A stretch of 37,278 nucleotides of DNA from Saccoglossus kowalevskii (lineage: Eukaryota; Hemichordata; Enteropneusta; Harrimaniidae). The DNA is taken from assembly GCF_000003605.2 (NCBI RefSeq), contig NW_003148241.1:1-37278 (forward strand). The letters are read 5' to 3'. A program made the translations under genes and the position numbers. Shown one piece after another: positions 8,453-20,557 of the stretch (position 1 is its first letter; each line of letters begins with the position of its first letter). Below the pieces are notes generated by a model. That model saw only the letters and a program-made list of their open reading frames with translations, did not search any database and was not told the DNA's origin.

Positions 8453-8531
8453 AGTATTCTTTATACGATACGCATGGGACGAGAAAGCGTGTAGCAATGA
8501 TACACATGTGGTATGTTTTGGTTGATTTATA
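8453..8531 (-). promoter_or_regulatory. Core promoter and 5' UTR, homeobox unit 4
   Basis: TATAAA (8526-8531) and the Initiator-like TCATT are kept, so the truncated copy still has its promoter. Confidence 0.5.
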
Positions 8532-9510
8532 GTTTCGAATTCCTATACCAATTTTCGCATTTGTAAGGATATTCAAAAAAACTTTGTCAATGGATTGCCG
8601 CCCCCTTCTGTAAAATGCCGTCTGTTTACTTGCGCTACAAATGTGTTAACTCGCAATGTTGTTATGCCAATTAACACTCCATATAACGTGAAAAGACACA
8701 GGAACTCGGATGTGTAAAGCTGTTAATGATTGAACTTGCCGGCATTCACCGAGTGATGGCGCTTCGACAAAACAAAAAAACGTTTACTGGCTGCGGCGAT
8801 TTTGTTGTGTTTATTAATGAGTATACCATTTAAAAATGTGTATGGAATTATAAATCTCATCCGACGCTCTTCTCTATTTGGTGTTCTTTAATTATTGACA
8901 CATAGGTAAGATACTGCTGTTTAATTCGGACAGAACACTGACGTTAAATTGAACAAAACAATCCAATAGAGAACTGCTTTTCTTTCAAAATGACCGGCTT
9001 TCTAATATCATGGCAAATGTGTTAACTTTTGGCAAATGTGTAAGAATTTGAATGCTAATTAATAATCCGCGGATCGTGAAAACTCACTAACACTGTGATT
9101 GTTCCGGTTGATTATGTTTCAACTCACCAACATTTACCGTGTGACGGTGCTTCAATAACATGTTAAAGAGCATTCAACGTCATTCCATGTAGACGTTGGG
9201 GATAAGCAAGGACATGTATGTTGATGGAATTAGGTAATTTTTTTTATATTTCGGTTGATCTTACAAAGGCTCGTGTAGAACATATATCAAACACCTAGTA
9301 TCGCTACAATCAGTTGGCTTTTTATACCATTAGTAGCCTTTTTTTGTATTTGGTTCATTACATCAAAATCCGTGCAGAATATTTTAATCTCAGTCGACGG
9401 TCTCGGTCTTTCTAATTATTAGCACCGAGGAGAGCTATAACTGTCCAATATGATAAGACCATTGACGACGATTTTAACAAAACAAATCCATCGTGACTTA
9501 AAAGAAGAAG
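8532..9510. repeat. Intergenic spacer, unit 4
   Basis: No gene is seen. It is a standard spacer. The second TGGCAAATGTGT repeat has decayed (GTAAGAATTTG). Confidence 0.75.
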
Positions 9511-9595
9511 CATCTCTGGTGGGATTCGAACCCATAGCCTCCGAATAACTTTTTCAACTAGAAGTCTGACGCGCTATCCGTTGCGCCATGGAGAC
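9511..9595 (-). pseudogene. Probable tRNA-Arg(UCU) pseudogene, copy 7
   Basis: The family outline, anticodon and 12-nt intron are visible, but four stems are damaged: C6-A67 and A7-C66 in the acceptor, A29-C41 in the anticodon stem, and A49-C65 in the T stem. It starts a mini-unit. Confidence 0.75.
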
Positions 9596-9873
9596 ACAGC
9601 ATACCGCCTGTTTCATATGCAAGATATTTTTATTTGTAACATCACAACACCAAACACCTTGTATCGCTACAACCAGTTGGCTTTTTATACCATAGGAAGC
9701 CATTTTTTATATTGGTTCATTCCATCAAAATGCGTGCAGAATATTTTAATCTCAGTCGACGGTCTCGGTCTTTCCTAATTATTAGTACCGAGGAGAGCTA
9801 CAACTGTCCAATATGTTAAGACTATTGACGACAATTTGAACAAAACATGTCCATCGTGACTTAAAAGAAGAGC

Positions 9874-9958
9874 CATCTCCGGTGGGATTCGAACCCACAG
9901 ACTCCGAATAACTGTTTCAACTAGAAGTCCGACGCGCTATCCGTTGCGCCACGGAGAC
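9874..9958 (-). tRNA. tRNA-Arg(UCU), copy 8
   Basis: All stems are intact. The one change is G46 to T in the variable loop, which could weaken a tertiary contact. A TTTT terminator is present. Confidence 0.9.
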
Positions 9959-10145
9959 ACTGCATATCGCCTGCTTCGTATGCAAGGTATTTTTATTTTT
10001 TACATCACAACGTTTGACCAGATCACACTGTTCCTTTCGATCTTGACTCATAATTGAATACACAATATGTATTTTGTATTCATATTTTATTATAACGTAT
10101 TATGTACACGAAAATAAAATGACTAACCACGAATAAATGCTTTTC

Positions 10146-11094
10146 TCAAACAGAATATGAAGCTTCGCAAATGACTAATGGACACAGAGTACGATCTAAA
10201 TCAGTAATTCCATTAAATGACAAATCTGATGACACGTCTTTACAAGGTGTACTACATATTTCTATTTCACTTTGATAGACGTCTGTCAGGATACCACTGG
10301 AATGTGTACTGCAATTTTGTATCTTCGTATCACTACAATGCCTTGGTGTACTACTGGATTGTGGAACACCAATATATTCACTGAGGGAAGGTGTTGCTGG
10401 TAGGACATCAAGTCGAGTGTCCACTGATTTTCCTCGACTTCGCACGGACGGAAAACGCGTCGTCGATTCTTTCAACTTTTGTATTGGTGCTTGATGGTGC
10501 TTAGCATACAACACGGCATCTCTTTTCCGTTCTTGCCTCCGTTTTGGACCCCGACGATTCTGAAACCACTTCTGAAAAGTGAATAAAATAGATTATTGTA
10601 TAATGAACAACAATAAACTGTTCGCTTACATTATAACATACTTTGGTGCATACATAATGCTCTCACTTACCATAATTGACTTTTCCGATAAGTTGGTAAT
10701 TATGGCGATACGCTTGCGCATGTCGCGATTTAGATACTCCGTAGTAGTTGTAAATATTACTTCTAATAAAACCGACTGTGTCTCGCTGTAGATATAGCGA
10801 CTTGATTTCCTGCCAACATAACTACCTGTAAAAATAAAAAAACCCACATATTTGTGTCTGTAGCAATCGTGATACAACATTACGTGACCTAAACCACTAT
10901 AATCCATTTTGAAGTTAATTCGGTGAGACATAATTATTTAAAGTAGAGCACATTTACTTACCTTTGCTGTGCGATTTACCATCTACGTAACCGCAGACAT
11001 TCTTCCAATCAAACCGACCAGCAATATCTAACACCGGTAATAAGTTCAACATAACATTGGCTGTAAAATGGGTGTTGTCAATATGTAATGCCAT
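10146..11094 (-). CDS. Single-homeodomain protein, unit 5 (intact, consensus)
   Basis: Exons 10962..11094, 10671..10825 and 10146..10571 give 237 aa. As far as I can see the protein is the common form of the array with no private replacement, which makes it the best reference copy. Splice sites, start context and poly(A) signal (10086-10091) are all kept. Confidence 0.88.
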
Positions 11095-11173
11095 AGTATT
11101 CTTTATACGATACGCATGGGACGAGAAAGCGTGTAGCAATGATACACATGTGGTATGTTTTGGTTGATTTATA
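11095..11173 (-). promoter_or_regulatory. Core promoter and 5' UTR, homeobox unit 5
   Basis: TATAAA lies at 11168-11173 with standard spacing to the Initiator-like TCATT and the ATG at 11094. Confidence 0.55.
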
Positions 11174-12154
11174 GTTTCGAATTCCTATACCAATTTTCGC
11201 ATTTGTAAGGATATTCAAGAAAACTTTGTCAATGGATTGCCGCCCCCTTCTGTAAAATGCCGTCTGTTTACTTGCGCTACAAATGTGTTAACTCGCAGTG
11301 TTGTTATGCCAATTAACACTCTATATAACGTGAAAAGACACAGGAACTCGGATGTGTAAAGCTGTTAATGATTGAACTTGCCGGCATTCACCGAGTGATG
11401 GCGCTTCGACAAAACAAAAAAAAACGTCTACTGGCTGCGGCGATTTTGTTGTGTTTATTAATGAGTATACCATTTCAAAATGTGTATGGAATTATAAATC
11501 TCATCCGACGCTCTTCTCTCGTTGGTGTTCTTTAATTATTGACACATAGGTAAGATACTGCTGTTTAATTCGGACAGAACACTGACGTTAAATTGAACAA
11601 AACAATCCAATAGAGAACTGCTTTTCTTTCAAAGATGCCGGCTTTCTAATATCATGGCAAATGTGTTAACTTTTGGCAAATGTGTTAACAATTGGAATGC
11701 TAATTAATAATCCGCGGATCGTGAAAACTCACTAACTCTGTGATTGTTCCGGTTGATTATGTTTCAACTCACCAACATTTACCGAGTGACGGTGCTTCAA
11801 CAACATGTTAAAGAGCATTCAACGTCATTCCATGTAGACGTTGGGGATAAGCAAGGACATGTATGTTGATGGAATTAGGTAATTATTTTTATATTTCGGT
11901 TGATCTTACAAAGGCTCGTGTAGAACACATATCAAACACCTAGTATCGCTACAATCAGTTGGCTTTTTATACCATTAGTAGCCATTTTTGTATTTGGTTC
12001 ATTACATCAAAATCCGTGTAGAATATTTTAATCTCAGTCGTCGGTCTCGGTCTTTCTAATTATTAGCACCGAGGAGAGCTATAACTGTCCAATATGTTAA
12101 GACCATTGACGACGATTTTAACAAAACAAATCCATCGTGACTTAAAAGAAGAAC
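11174..12154. repeat. Intergenic spacer, unit 5
   Basis: No gene is seen. All spacer elements are present; near the end GTCGAC has become GTCGTC. Confidence 0.75.
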
Positions 12155-12239
12155 CATCTCCGGTGGGATTCGAACCCACAGCCTCCCAATAACTTTTTCA
12201 ACTAGAAGTCCGACGCGCTATCCGTTGCGCCATGGAGAC
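12155..12239 (-). tRNA. tRNA-Arg(UCU), copy 9, weakened
   Basis: G7 is A (mismatch with C66) and C41 is G (G29-G41 mismatch in the anticodon stem). Anticodon and intron are kept. It may be a pseudogene. It starts a mini-unit. Confidence 0.7.
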
Positions 12240-12517
12240 ACAGCATACCGCCTGCTTCATATGCAAGATATTTTTATTTGTTACATCACAACACCAAACA
12301 CCTTGTATCGCTACAACCAGTTGGCTTTTTATACCATTAGTAGCCATTTTTGTATTTGGTTCATTACATCAAAATGCGTGCAGAATATTTTAATCTCAGT
12401 CGACGGTCTCGGTCTTTCCTAATTATTAGCACCGAGGAGAGCTACAACTGTCTAATATGTTAAGACTATTGACGACAATTTGAACAAAACATGTCCATCG
12501 TGACTTAAACGAAGAGC

Positions 12518-12602
12518 CATCTTCGGTGGGATTCGAAACCACAGCCTCCGAATAACTGTTTCAACTAGAAGTCCGACGCGCTATCCGTTGCGCCACGGAG
12601 AC
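12518..12602 (-). pseudogene. Probable tRNA-Arg(UCU) pseudogene, copy 10
   Basis: C5-A68 is mismatched in the acceptor, and G53 is T, breaking the conserved G53-C61 closing pair beside the B box. The downstream terminator is reduced to TTT (TTAAACGAAG on the plus strand). The acceptor change and weak terminator are shared with copy 18 at 28213. Confidence 0.7.
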
Positions 12603-12789
12603 ACTGCATATCGCCTGCTTCGTATGCAAGGTATTTTTATTTTTTACATCACAACGTTTGACAAGATCACACTGCTCCTTTCGATCTTGACTCATAATTG
12701 AATACACAATATGTATTTTTTATTTATATTTTATTATAACGTATTATGTACACGAAATTAAAATGACTAACCAAGAATAAATGCTTTTC

Positions 12790-13737
12790 TCAAACAGAAT
12801 ATGAAGCTTCGCAAATGACTAATGGACACAGAGTACGATCTAAATCAGTAATTCCATTAAATGACAAATCAGATGACACGTCTTTACAAGGTGTACTACA
12901 TATTTCTATTTCATTTTGATAGTCGTCTGTCAGGATACCACTGGAATGTGTACTGCAATTTTGTATCTTCGTATCACTACAATGCCTTGGTGCACTACTG
13001 GATTGTGGAACACCAATATATTCACTGAGGGAAGGCGTTGCTGGTAGGACATCAAGTCGAGTGTCCACTGATTTTCCTCGACTTCGCACGGACGGAAAAC
13101 GCGTCGTCGATTCTTTCAACTTTTGTATTGGTGCTTGATGGTGCTTAGCATACAACACGGCATCTCTTTTCCGTTCTTGCCTCCGTTTTGGACCCCGACG
13201 ATTCTGAAACCACTTCTGAAAAGTGAATAAAATAGATTATTGTATAATGAACAACAAGAAACTGTTCGCTTACATTATAACATACTTTGGTGCATACATA
13301 ATGCTCTCACTTACCATAATTGACTTTTCCGATAAGTTGGTAATTATGGCGATACGCTTGCGCATGTCGCGATTTAGATACTCCGTAGTAGTTGTAAATA
13401 TTACTTCTAATAAAACCGACTGTGTCTCGCTGTAGATATAGCGACTTGATTTCCTGCCAACGTAACTACCTGTAAAAATAAAAAAAACACATATTTGTGT
13501 CTGTAGCAATCGTGATACAACATTACGTGACCTAAACCACTATAATCCATTTTGAAGTTAATTCGGTGAGACATAATTATTTAAAGTAGAGCACATTTAC
13601 TTACCTTTGCTGTGCGATTTACCATCTACGTAACCGCAGACATTCTTCCAATCAAACCGACCAGCAATATCTAACACCGGTAATAAGTTCAACATAACAT
13701 TGGCTGTAAAATGGGTGTTGTCAATATGTAATGCCAT
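12790..13737 (-). CDS. Single-homeodomain protein, unit 6 (intact)
   Basis: Exons 13605..13737, 13315..13469 and 12790..13215 give 237 aa. The tail differs by SSSAPRH and DDYQNEIEI; the T-to-A and S-to-N changes recur only in unit 12, some 15.7 kb away, together with matching 3' UTR and tRNA changes. The homeodomain is the common form. Confidence 0.86.
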
Positions 13738-13816
13738 AGTATTCTTTATACGATACGCATGGGACGAGAAAGCGTGTAGCAATGATACACATGTGGTATG
13801 TTTTGGTTGATTTATA
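13738..13816 (-). promoter_or_regulatory. Core promoter and 5' UTR, homeobox unit 6
   Basis: TATAAA lies at 13811-13816 with standard spacing. Confidence 0.55.
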
Positions 13817-14731
13817 GTTTCGAATTCCTATACCAATTTTCGCATTTGTAAGGATATTCAAGAAAACTTTGTCAATGGATTGCCGCCCCCTTCTGTAAAA
13901 TGCCGTCTGTTTACTTGCGCTACAAATGTGTTAACTCGCAGTGTTGTTATGCCAATTAACACTCCATATAACGTGAAAAGACACAGGAACTCGGATGTGT
14001 AAAGCTGTTAATGATTGAACTTGCCGGCATTCACCGAGTGATGGCGCTTCGACAAAACAAAAAAAAACGTCTACTGGCTGCGGCGATTTTGTTGTGTTTA
14101 TTAATGAGTATACCATTTCAAAATGTGTATGGAATTATAAATCTCATCCGACGCTCTTCTCTCTTTGGTGTTCTTTAATTATTGACACTTAGGTAAGATA
14201 CTGCTGTTTAATTCGGACAGAAGACTGACGTTAAATTGAACAAAACAAGCCAATAGAGAACTGCTTTTCTTTCAAAAATGCCGGCTTTCTAATATCATGG
14301 CAAATGTGTTAACTTTTGGCAAATGTGTTAATAATTGGAATGCTAATTAATAATCCGCGGATCGTGAAAACTCACTAACTCTGTGATTGTTCTGGTTGAT
14401 TATGTTTCAACTCACCAACATTTACCGAGTGACGGTGTTTCAACAACATGTTAAAGAGCATTCAACGTCATTCCATGTAGACGTTGGGGATAAGCAAGGA
14501 CATGTATGTTGATGGAATTAGGTAATTATTTTTATATTTCGGTTGATCTTACAAAGGCTCGTGTAGAACACGTATCAAACACCTAGTATCGCTACAATCA
14601 GTTGGCTTTTTATACAATTAGTAGCCATTTTTGTATTTGGTTCATTACATCAAAATCCGTGTAGAATATTTTAATCTCAGTCGACGGTCTCGGTCTTTCT
14701 AATTATTAGCACCGAGGAGAGCTACAACTGT
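13817..14731. repeat. Intergenic spacer, unit 6, first copy
   Basis: No gene is seen. The spacer runs to GAGAGCTACAACTGT and then, instead of reaching a tRNA, restarts inside another spacer. Confidence 0.8.
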
Positions 14732-15529
14732 AATGTTGTTGATGATTGAACTTGCCGGTATTCACCTAGTGATGGCGCTTCGACAAAACAAAAAAAAAAC
14801 GTCTACTGGCTGCGGCGATTTTGTTGTGTTTATTAATGAGTATACCATTTCAAAATGTGTATGGAATTATAAATCTCATCCGACGCTCTTCTCTCGTTGG
14901 TGTTCTTTAATTATTGATACATAGGTAAGATACTGCTGTTTAATTCGGACAGAACACTGACGTTAAATTGAACAAAACAATCCAATAGAGAACTGCTTTT
15001 CTTTCAAAAATGCCGGCTTTCTAATATCATGGCAAATGTGTTAATTTTTGGCAAATGTGTTAATAATTGGAATGCTAATTAATAATCCGCGGATCGTGAA
15101 AACTCACTAACTCTGTGATTGTTCCGGTTGATTATGTTTCAACTCACCAACATTTACCGAGTGACGGTGCTTCAACAACATGTTAAAGAGCATTCAACGT
15201 CATTCCATGTAGACGTTGGGGATAAGCAAGGACATGTATGTTGATGGAATTAGGTAATTATTTTTATATTTCGGTTGATCTTACAAAGGCTCGTGTAGAA
15301 CACGTATCAAACACCTAGTATCGCTACAATCAGTTGGCTTTTTATACCATTAGTAGCCATTTTTGTATATGGTTCATTACATCAAAATCCGTGTAGAATA
15401 TTTTAATCTCAGTCGACGGTCTTGGTCTTTCTAATTATTAGCACCGAGGAGAGCTACAACTGTCCAATATGTTAAGACCATTGACAACAATTTGAACAAA
15501 ACATGTCCATCGTGACTTAAAAGAAGAGC
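14732..15529. repeat. 798-bp partial spacer duplication, unit 6
   Basis: At 14729-14731 (shared TGT) the sequence jumps back to AATG(T)TGTTGATGATTG, the middle of a spacer, and repeats it to its end. The duplicate has no promoter and no gene. It carries a second set of the TAATTAATAAT, ATCCGCGGAT and hairpin elements. The same junction recurs at 22493-22495. Confidence 0.9.
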
Positions 15530-15614
15530 CATCTCCGGTGGGATTCGAACCCACAGCCTCCGAATAACTGTTTCAACTAGAAGTCCGACGCGCTATCCGT
15601 TGCGCCACGGAGAC
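15530..15614 (-). tRNA. tRNA-Arg(UCU), copy 11 (consensus)
   Basis: It matches the consensus in stems, anticodon, intron and internal promoter boxes. It starts a 365-bp mini-unit. Confidence 0.94.
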
Positions 15615-15894
15615 ACAGCATACCGCCTGCTTCATATGCAAGATATTTTTATTTGTTACATCACAACACCAAACACCTTGTATCGCTACAACCAGTTGGC
15701 TTTTTATACCATTGGTAGCCATTTTTTTTATATTGGTTCATTCCATCAAAATGCGTGCAGAATATTTTAATCTCAGTCGACGGTCTCGGTCTTTCCTAAT
15801 TATTAGTACCGAGGAGAGCTACAACTGTCCAATATGTTAAGACTATTGACGACAATTTGAACAAAACATGTCCATCGTGACTTAAAAGAAGAGC

Positions 15895-15979
15895 CATCTC
15901 CGGTGGGATTCGAACCCACAGCCTCCGAATAACTGTTTCAACTAGAAGTCCGACGCGCTATCCGTTGCGCCACGGAGAC
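15895..15979 (-). tRNA. tRNA-Arg(UCU), copy 12 (consensus)
   Basis: It matches the consensus. The flank after its 5' end is cut at ATGCAAG (16007), where a misplaced exon 2 fragment begins. Confidence 0.94.
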
Positions 15980-16006
15980 ACTGCATATCGTCCGCTTCGT
16001 ATGCAA

Positions 16007-16112
16007 GTAGTTGTAAATATTACTTCTAATAAAACCGACTGTGTTTCGCTGTAGATATAGCGACTTGATTTCCTGTCAACATAACTACCTGTAAAAATAA
16101 AAAAAACACTTT
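16007..16112 (-). repeat. Misplaced homeobox exon 2 fragment with intron 1 end
   Basis: 16007-16088 is the 5' half of exon 2 (from its acceptor to TTACAACTA), and 16089 to about 16109 is the end of intron 1 with its A-tract. It replaces the 3' UTR and the last 117 nt of exon 3 of unit 7. Flanking junctions show only short microhomology (AG at the left). It retains an acceptor-like CAG but has no role I can support. Confidence 0.85.
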
Positions 16113-16184
16113 TATTTCACTTTGATAGACGTCGGTCAGGATACCACTGGAATGTGTACTGCAATTTTGTATCTTCGTATCACT

Positions 16185-16943
16185 TCAATGCCTTGGTGTA
16201 CTACTGGATTGTGGAACACCAATATATTCACTGAGGGAAGGCGTTGCTGGTAGGACATCAAGTCGAGTGTCCACTGATTTTCCTCGACTTCGCACGGACG
16301 GAAAACGCGTCGTCGATTCGTTCAACATTTGTATTGGTGCTTGATGGTGCTTAGCATATAACACGGCATCTCTTTTCCGTTCTTGCCTCCGTTTTTGACT
16401 CCGACGATTCTGAAACCACTTCTGAAAAGTGAATAAAATAGATTATTGTATAATGAACAACAAGAAACTGTTCGCTTACATTATAACATACTTTGGTGCA
16501 TACATAATGCTCTCACTTACCATAATTGACTTTTCCGATAAGTTGGTAATTATGGCGATACGCTTGCGCATGTCGCGATTTAGATACTCCGTAGTAGTTG
16601 TAAATATTACTTCTAATAAAACCGACTGTGTCTCGCTGTAGATATAGCGACTTGATTTCCTGCCAACATAACTACCTGTAAAAATTAAAAAAAAACATAT
16701 TTGTGTCTGTAGCAATCGTGATACAACATTACGTGACCTAAACCACTATAATCCATTTTGAAGTTAATTCGGTGAGACATAATTATTTAAAGTAGAGCAC
16801 ATTTACTTACCTTTGCTGTGCGATTTACCATCTACGTAACCGCAGACATTCTTCCAATCAAACCGACCAGCAATATCTAACACCGGTAATAAGTTCAACA
16901 TAACATTGGCTGTAAAATGGGTGTTGTCAATATGTAATGCCAT
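16185..16943 (-). pseudogene. Homeobox unit 7, nonsense mutation and replaced 3' end
   Basis: Exons are 16811..16943, 16521..16675 and 16185..16421. In the tail the Cys codon of RHCSD is TGA (16185-16187), so the product would be 174 aa with an intact homeodomain but half the tail. Beyond the stop, homology continues to 16113 and then switches to the misplaced exon 2 fragment, so the normal stop and poly(A) signal are gone. The tail also has K-to-M and K-to-N changes (QMLNES); the K-to-M change is shared with units 8 and 13. Confidence 0.85.
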
Positions 16944-17022
16944 AGTATTCTTTATACGATACACATGGGACGAGAAAGCGTGTAGCAATGATACACATGT
17001 GGTATGTTTTGGTTGATTTATA
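16944..17022 (-). promoter_or_regulatory. Core promoter and 5' UTR, homeobox unit 7
   Basis: TATAAA lies at 17017-17022; the elements are intact although the gene is broken. Confidence 0.5.
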
Positions 17023-18004
17023 GTTTCGAATTCCTATACCAATTTTCGCATTTGTAAGGATATTCAAGAAAACTTTGTCAATGGATTGCCGCCCCCTTCT
17101 GTAAAATGCCGCCTGTTTACTTGCGCTATAAATGTGTTAACTCGCAGTGTTGTTATGCCAATTAACACTCCATATAACGTGAAAAGACACAGGAACTCGG
17201 ATATGTAATGCTGTTGATGATTGAACTTGCCGGTATTCACCGAGTGATGGCGCTTCGACAAAACAAAAAAAAAACGTCTACTGGCTGCGGCGATTTTGTT
17301 GTGTTTATTAATGAGTATACCATTTCAAAATGTGTATGGAATTATAAATCTCATCCGACGCTCTTCTCCCGTTGGTGTTCTTTAATTATTGATACATAGG
17401 TAAGATACTGCTGTTTAATTCGGACAGAACACTGACGTTAAATTGAACAAAACAATCCAATAGAGAACTGCTTTTCTTTCAAAAATGCCGGCTTTCTAAT
17501 ATCATGGCAAATGTGTTAACTTTTGGCAAATGTGTTAATAATTGGAATGCTAATTAATAATCCGCGGATCGTGAAAACTCACTAACTCTGTGATTGTTCC
17601 GGTTGATTATGTTTCAACTCACCAACATTTACCGAGTGACGGTGCTTCAACAACATGTTAAAGAGCATTCAACGTCATTCCATGTAGACGTTGGGGATAA
17701 GCAAGGACATGTATGTTGATGGAATTAGGTAATTATTTTTATATTTCGGTTGATCTTACAAAGGCTCGTGTAGAACACGTATCAAACACCTAGTGTCGCT
17801 ACAATCAGTTGGCTTTTTATACCATTAGTAGCCATTTTTGTATTTGGTTCCTTACATCAAAATGCATGCAGAATATTTTAATCTCAGTCGACGGTCTCGG
17901 TCTTTCTAATTATTAGTACCGAGGAGAGCTACAACTGTCCAATATGTTAAGACTATTGACGACAATTTGAACAAAACATGTCCATCGTGACTTAAAAGAA
18001 GAGC
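17023..18004. repeat. Intergenic spacer, unit 7
   Basis: No gene is seen. It is a standard spacer of 982 bp with all elements. Confidence 0.75.
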
Positions 18005-18089
18005 CATCTCCGGTGGTATTCGAACCCACAGCCTCCGAATAACTGTTTCAACTAGAAGTCCGACGCGCTATCCGTTGCGCCACGGAGAC
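18005..18089 (-). tRNA. tRNA-Arg(UCU), copy 13, T-arm change
   Basis: C61 is A, breaking the G53-C61 pair that closes the T loop; C61 is nearly invariant in tRNAs and part of the B box. The rest is intact, with a TTTT terminator. It may be poorly transcribed or non-functional. Confidence 0.72.
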
Positions 18090-18276
18090 ACTGCATATCG
18101 CCTGCTTCGTATGCAAGGTATTTTTATTTTTTACATCACAACGTTTGACCAGATCACACTGCTCCTTTCGATCTTGACTCATAATTGAATACACAATATG
18201 TATTTTTTATTTATATTTTATTATAACGTATTATGTACACGAAATTAAAATGACTAACCACGAATAAATGCTTTTC

Positions 18277-19226
18277 TCAAACAGAATATGAAGCTTCGCA
18301 AATGACTAATGGACACAGAGTACGATCTAAATCAGTAATTCCATTAAATGACAAATCTGATGACACGTCTTTACAAGGTGTACTACATATTTCTATTTCA
18401 CTTTGATAGACGTCTGTCAGGATACCACTGGAATGTGTACTGCAATTTTGTATCTTCGTATCACTACAATGCCTTGGTGTACTACTGGATTGTGGAACAC
18501 CAATATATTCACTGAGGGAAGGCGTTGCTGGTAGGACATCAAGTCGAGTGTCCACTGATTTTCCTCGACTTCGCACGGACGGAAAACGCGTCGTCGATTC
18601 TTTCAACATTTGTATTGGTGCTTGATGGTGCTTAGCATATAACACGGCATCTCTTTTCCGTTCTTGCCTCCGTTTTTGACCCCGACGATTCTGAAACCAC
18701 TTCTGAAAAGTGAATAAAATAGATTATTGTATAATGAACAACAAGAAACTGTTCGCTTACATTATAACATACTTTGGTGCATACATAATGCTCTCACTTA
18801 CCATAATTGACTTTTCCGATAATTTGGTAATTATGGCGATACGCTTGCGCATGTCGCGATTTAGATACTCCGTAGTAGTTGTAAATATTACTTCTAATAA
18901 AACCGACTGTGTTTCGCTGTAGATATAGCGACTTGATTTCCTGCCAACATAACTACCTGTAAAAATAAAAAAACAACACATATTTGTGTCTGTAGCAATC
19001 GTGATACAACATTACGTGACCTAAACCACTATAATCCATTTTGAAGTTAATTCGGTGAGACATAATTATTTAAAGTAGAGCACATTTACTTACCTTTGCT
19101 GTGCGATTTACCGTCTACGTAACCGCAGACATTCTTCCAATCAAACCGACCAGCAATATCTAACACCCGTAATAAGTTCAACATAACATTGGCTGTAAAA
19201 TGGGTGTTGTCAATATGCAATGCCAT
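18277..19226 (-). CDS. Single-homeodomain protein, unit 8 (intact)
   Basis: Exons 19094..19226, 18802..18956 and 18277..18702 give 237 aa. Differences are LLRVLD (P to R) in exon 1, homeodomain N39K, and QMLKES in exon 3. All three recur in unit 13, about 12.5 kb away, marking a shared recent origin. Confidence 0.86.
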
Positions 19227-19305
19227 AGTATTCTTTATACGATACGCATGGGACGAGAAAGCGTGTAGCAATGATACACATGTGGTATGTTTTGGTTGAT
19301 TTATA
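19227..19305 (-). promoter_or_regulatory. Core promoter and 5' UTR, homeobox unit 8
   Basis: TATAAA lies at 19300-19305 with standard spacing. Confidence 0.55.
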
Positions 19306-20285
19306 GTTTCGAATTCCTATACCAATTTTCGCATTTGTAAGGATATTCAAGAAAACTTTGTCAATGGATTGCCGCCCCCATCTGTAAAATGCCGGCTGTT
19401 TACTTGTGCTACAAATGTGTTAACTCGCAGTGTTGTTATGCCAATTAACACTCCATATAACGTGAAAAGACACTGGCACTCGGATGTGTAAAGCTGTTAA
19501 TGATTGAACTTGCCGGCATTCACCGAGTGATGGCGCTTCGACAAAACAAAAAAACGTATACTGGCTGCGGCGATTTTGTTGTGTTTATTAATGAGTATAC
19601 CATTTCAAAATGTGTATGGAATTATAAATCTCATCCGACGCTCTTCTCTATTTGGTGTTCTTTAATTATTGACACTTAAGTAAGATACTGCTGTTTAATT
19701 CGGACAGAACACTGACGTTAAATTGAACAAGACACCAATAGAGAACTGCTTTTCTTTCAAAAATGCCGGCTTTCTAATATCATGGCAAATGTGTTAACTT
19801 TTGGCAAATGTGTTAATAATTGGAATGCTAATTAATAATCCGCGGATCGTGAAAACTCACTAACTCTGTGATTGTTCCGGTTGATTATGTTTCAACTCAC
19901 CAACATTTACCGAGTGACGGTGCTTCAACAACATGTTAAAGAGCATTCAACGTCATTCCATGTAGACGTTGGGGATAAGCAAGGACATGTATGTTGATGG
20001 AATTAGGTAATTATTTTTATATTTCGGTTGATCTTACAAAGGCTCGTGTAGAACACGTATCAAACACCTAGTATCGCTACAACCAGTTGGCTTTTTATAC
20101 CATTGGTAGCCATTTTTTTTATATTGGTTCATTCCATCAAAATGCGTGCAGAATATTTTAATCTCAGTCGACGGTCTCGGTCTTTCCTAATTATTAGTAC
20201 CGAGGAGAGCTACAACTGTCCAATATGTTAAGACTATTGACGACAATTTGAACAAAACATGTCCATCGTGACTTAAAAGAAGAGC
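19306..20285. repeat. Intergenic spacer, unit 8
   Basis: No gene is seen. It begins as a normal spacer and changes near 20080 to the CTACAACCAGTTGG...ATTGGTAGCC type otherwise typical of mini-units, indicating recombination between the two spacer types. Confidence 0.75.
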
Positions 20286-20370
20286 CATCTCCGGTGGGAT
20301 TCGAACCCACAGCCTCCGAATAACTGTTTCAACTAGAAGTCCGACGCGCTATCCGTTGCACCACGGAGAC
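20286..20370 (-). tRNA. tRNA-Arg(UCU), copy 14
   Basis: C11 is T, leaving a U11-G24 wobble in the D stem and altering the A box slightly. Everything else is consensus. Confidence 0.88.
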
Positions 20371-20557
20371 ACTACATATCGCCTGCTTCGTATGCAAGGT
20401 ATTTTTAATTTTTACATCACAACGTTTGACCAGATCACACTGTTCCTTTCGATCTTGACTAATAATTGAATACACAATATGTATTTTTTATTTATATTTT
20501 ATTATAACGTATTATGTACACGAAATTAAAATGACTAACCACGAATAAATGCTTTTC

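Noticed and set aside
14733-14924. Plus-strand spacer frame of about 63 codons (MIELAGIHRVMALRQNK...)
   Set aside because: It runs through an A-tract whose length varies from unit to unit, so the frame is open in some copies and shifted in others. That is not the pattern of a selected protein.
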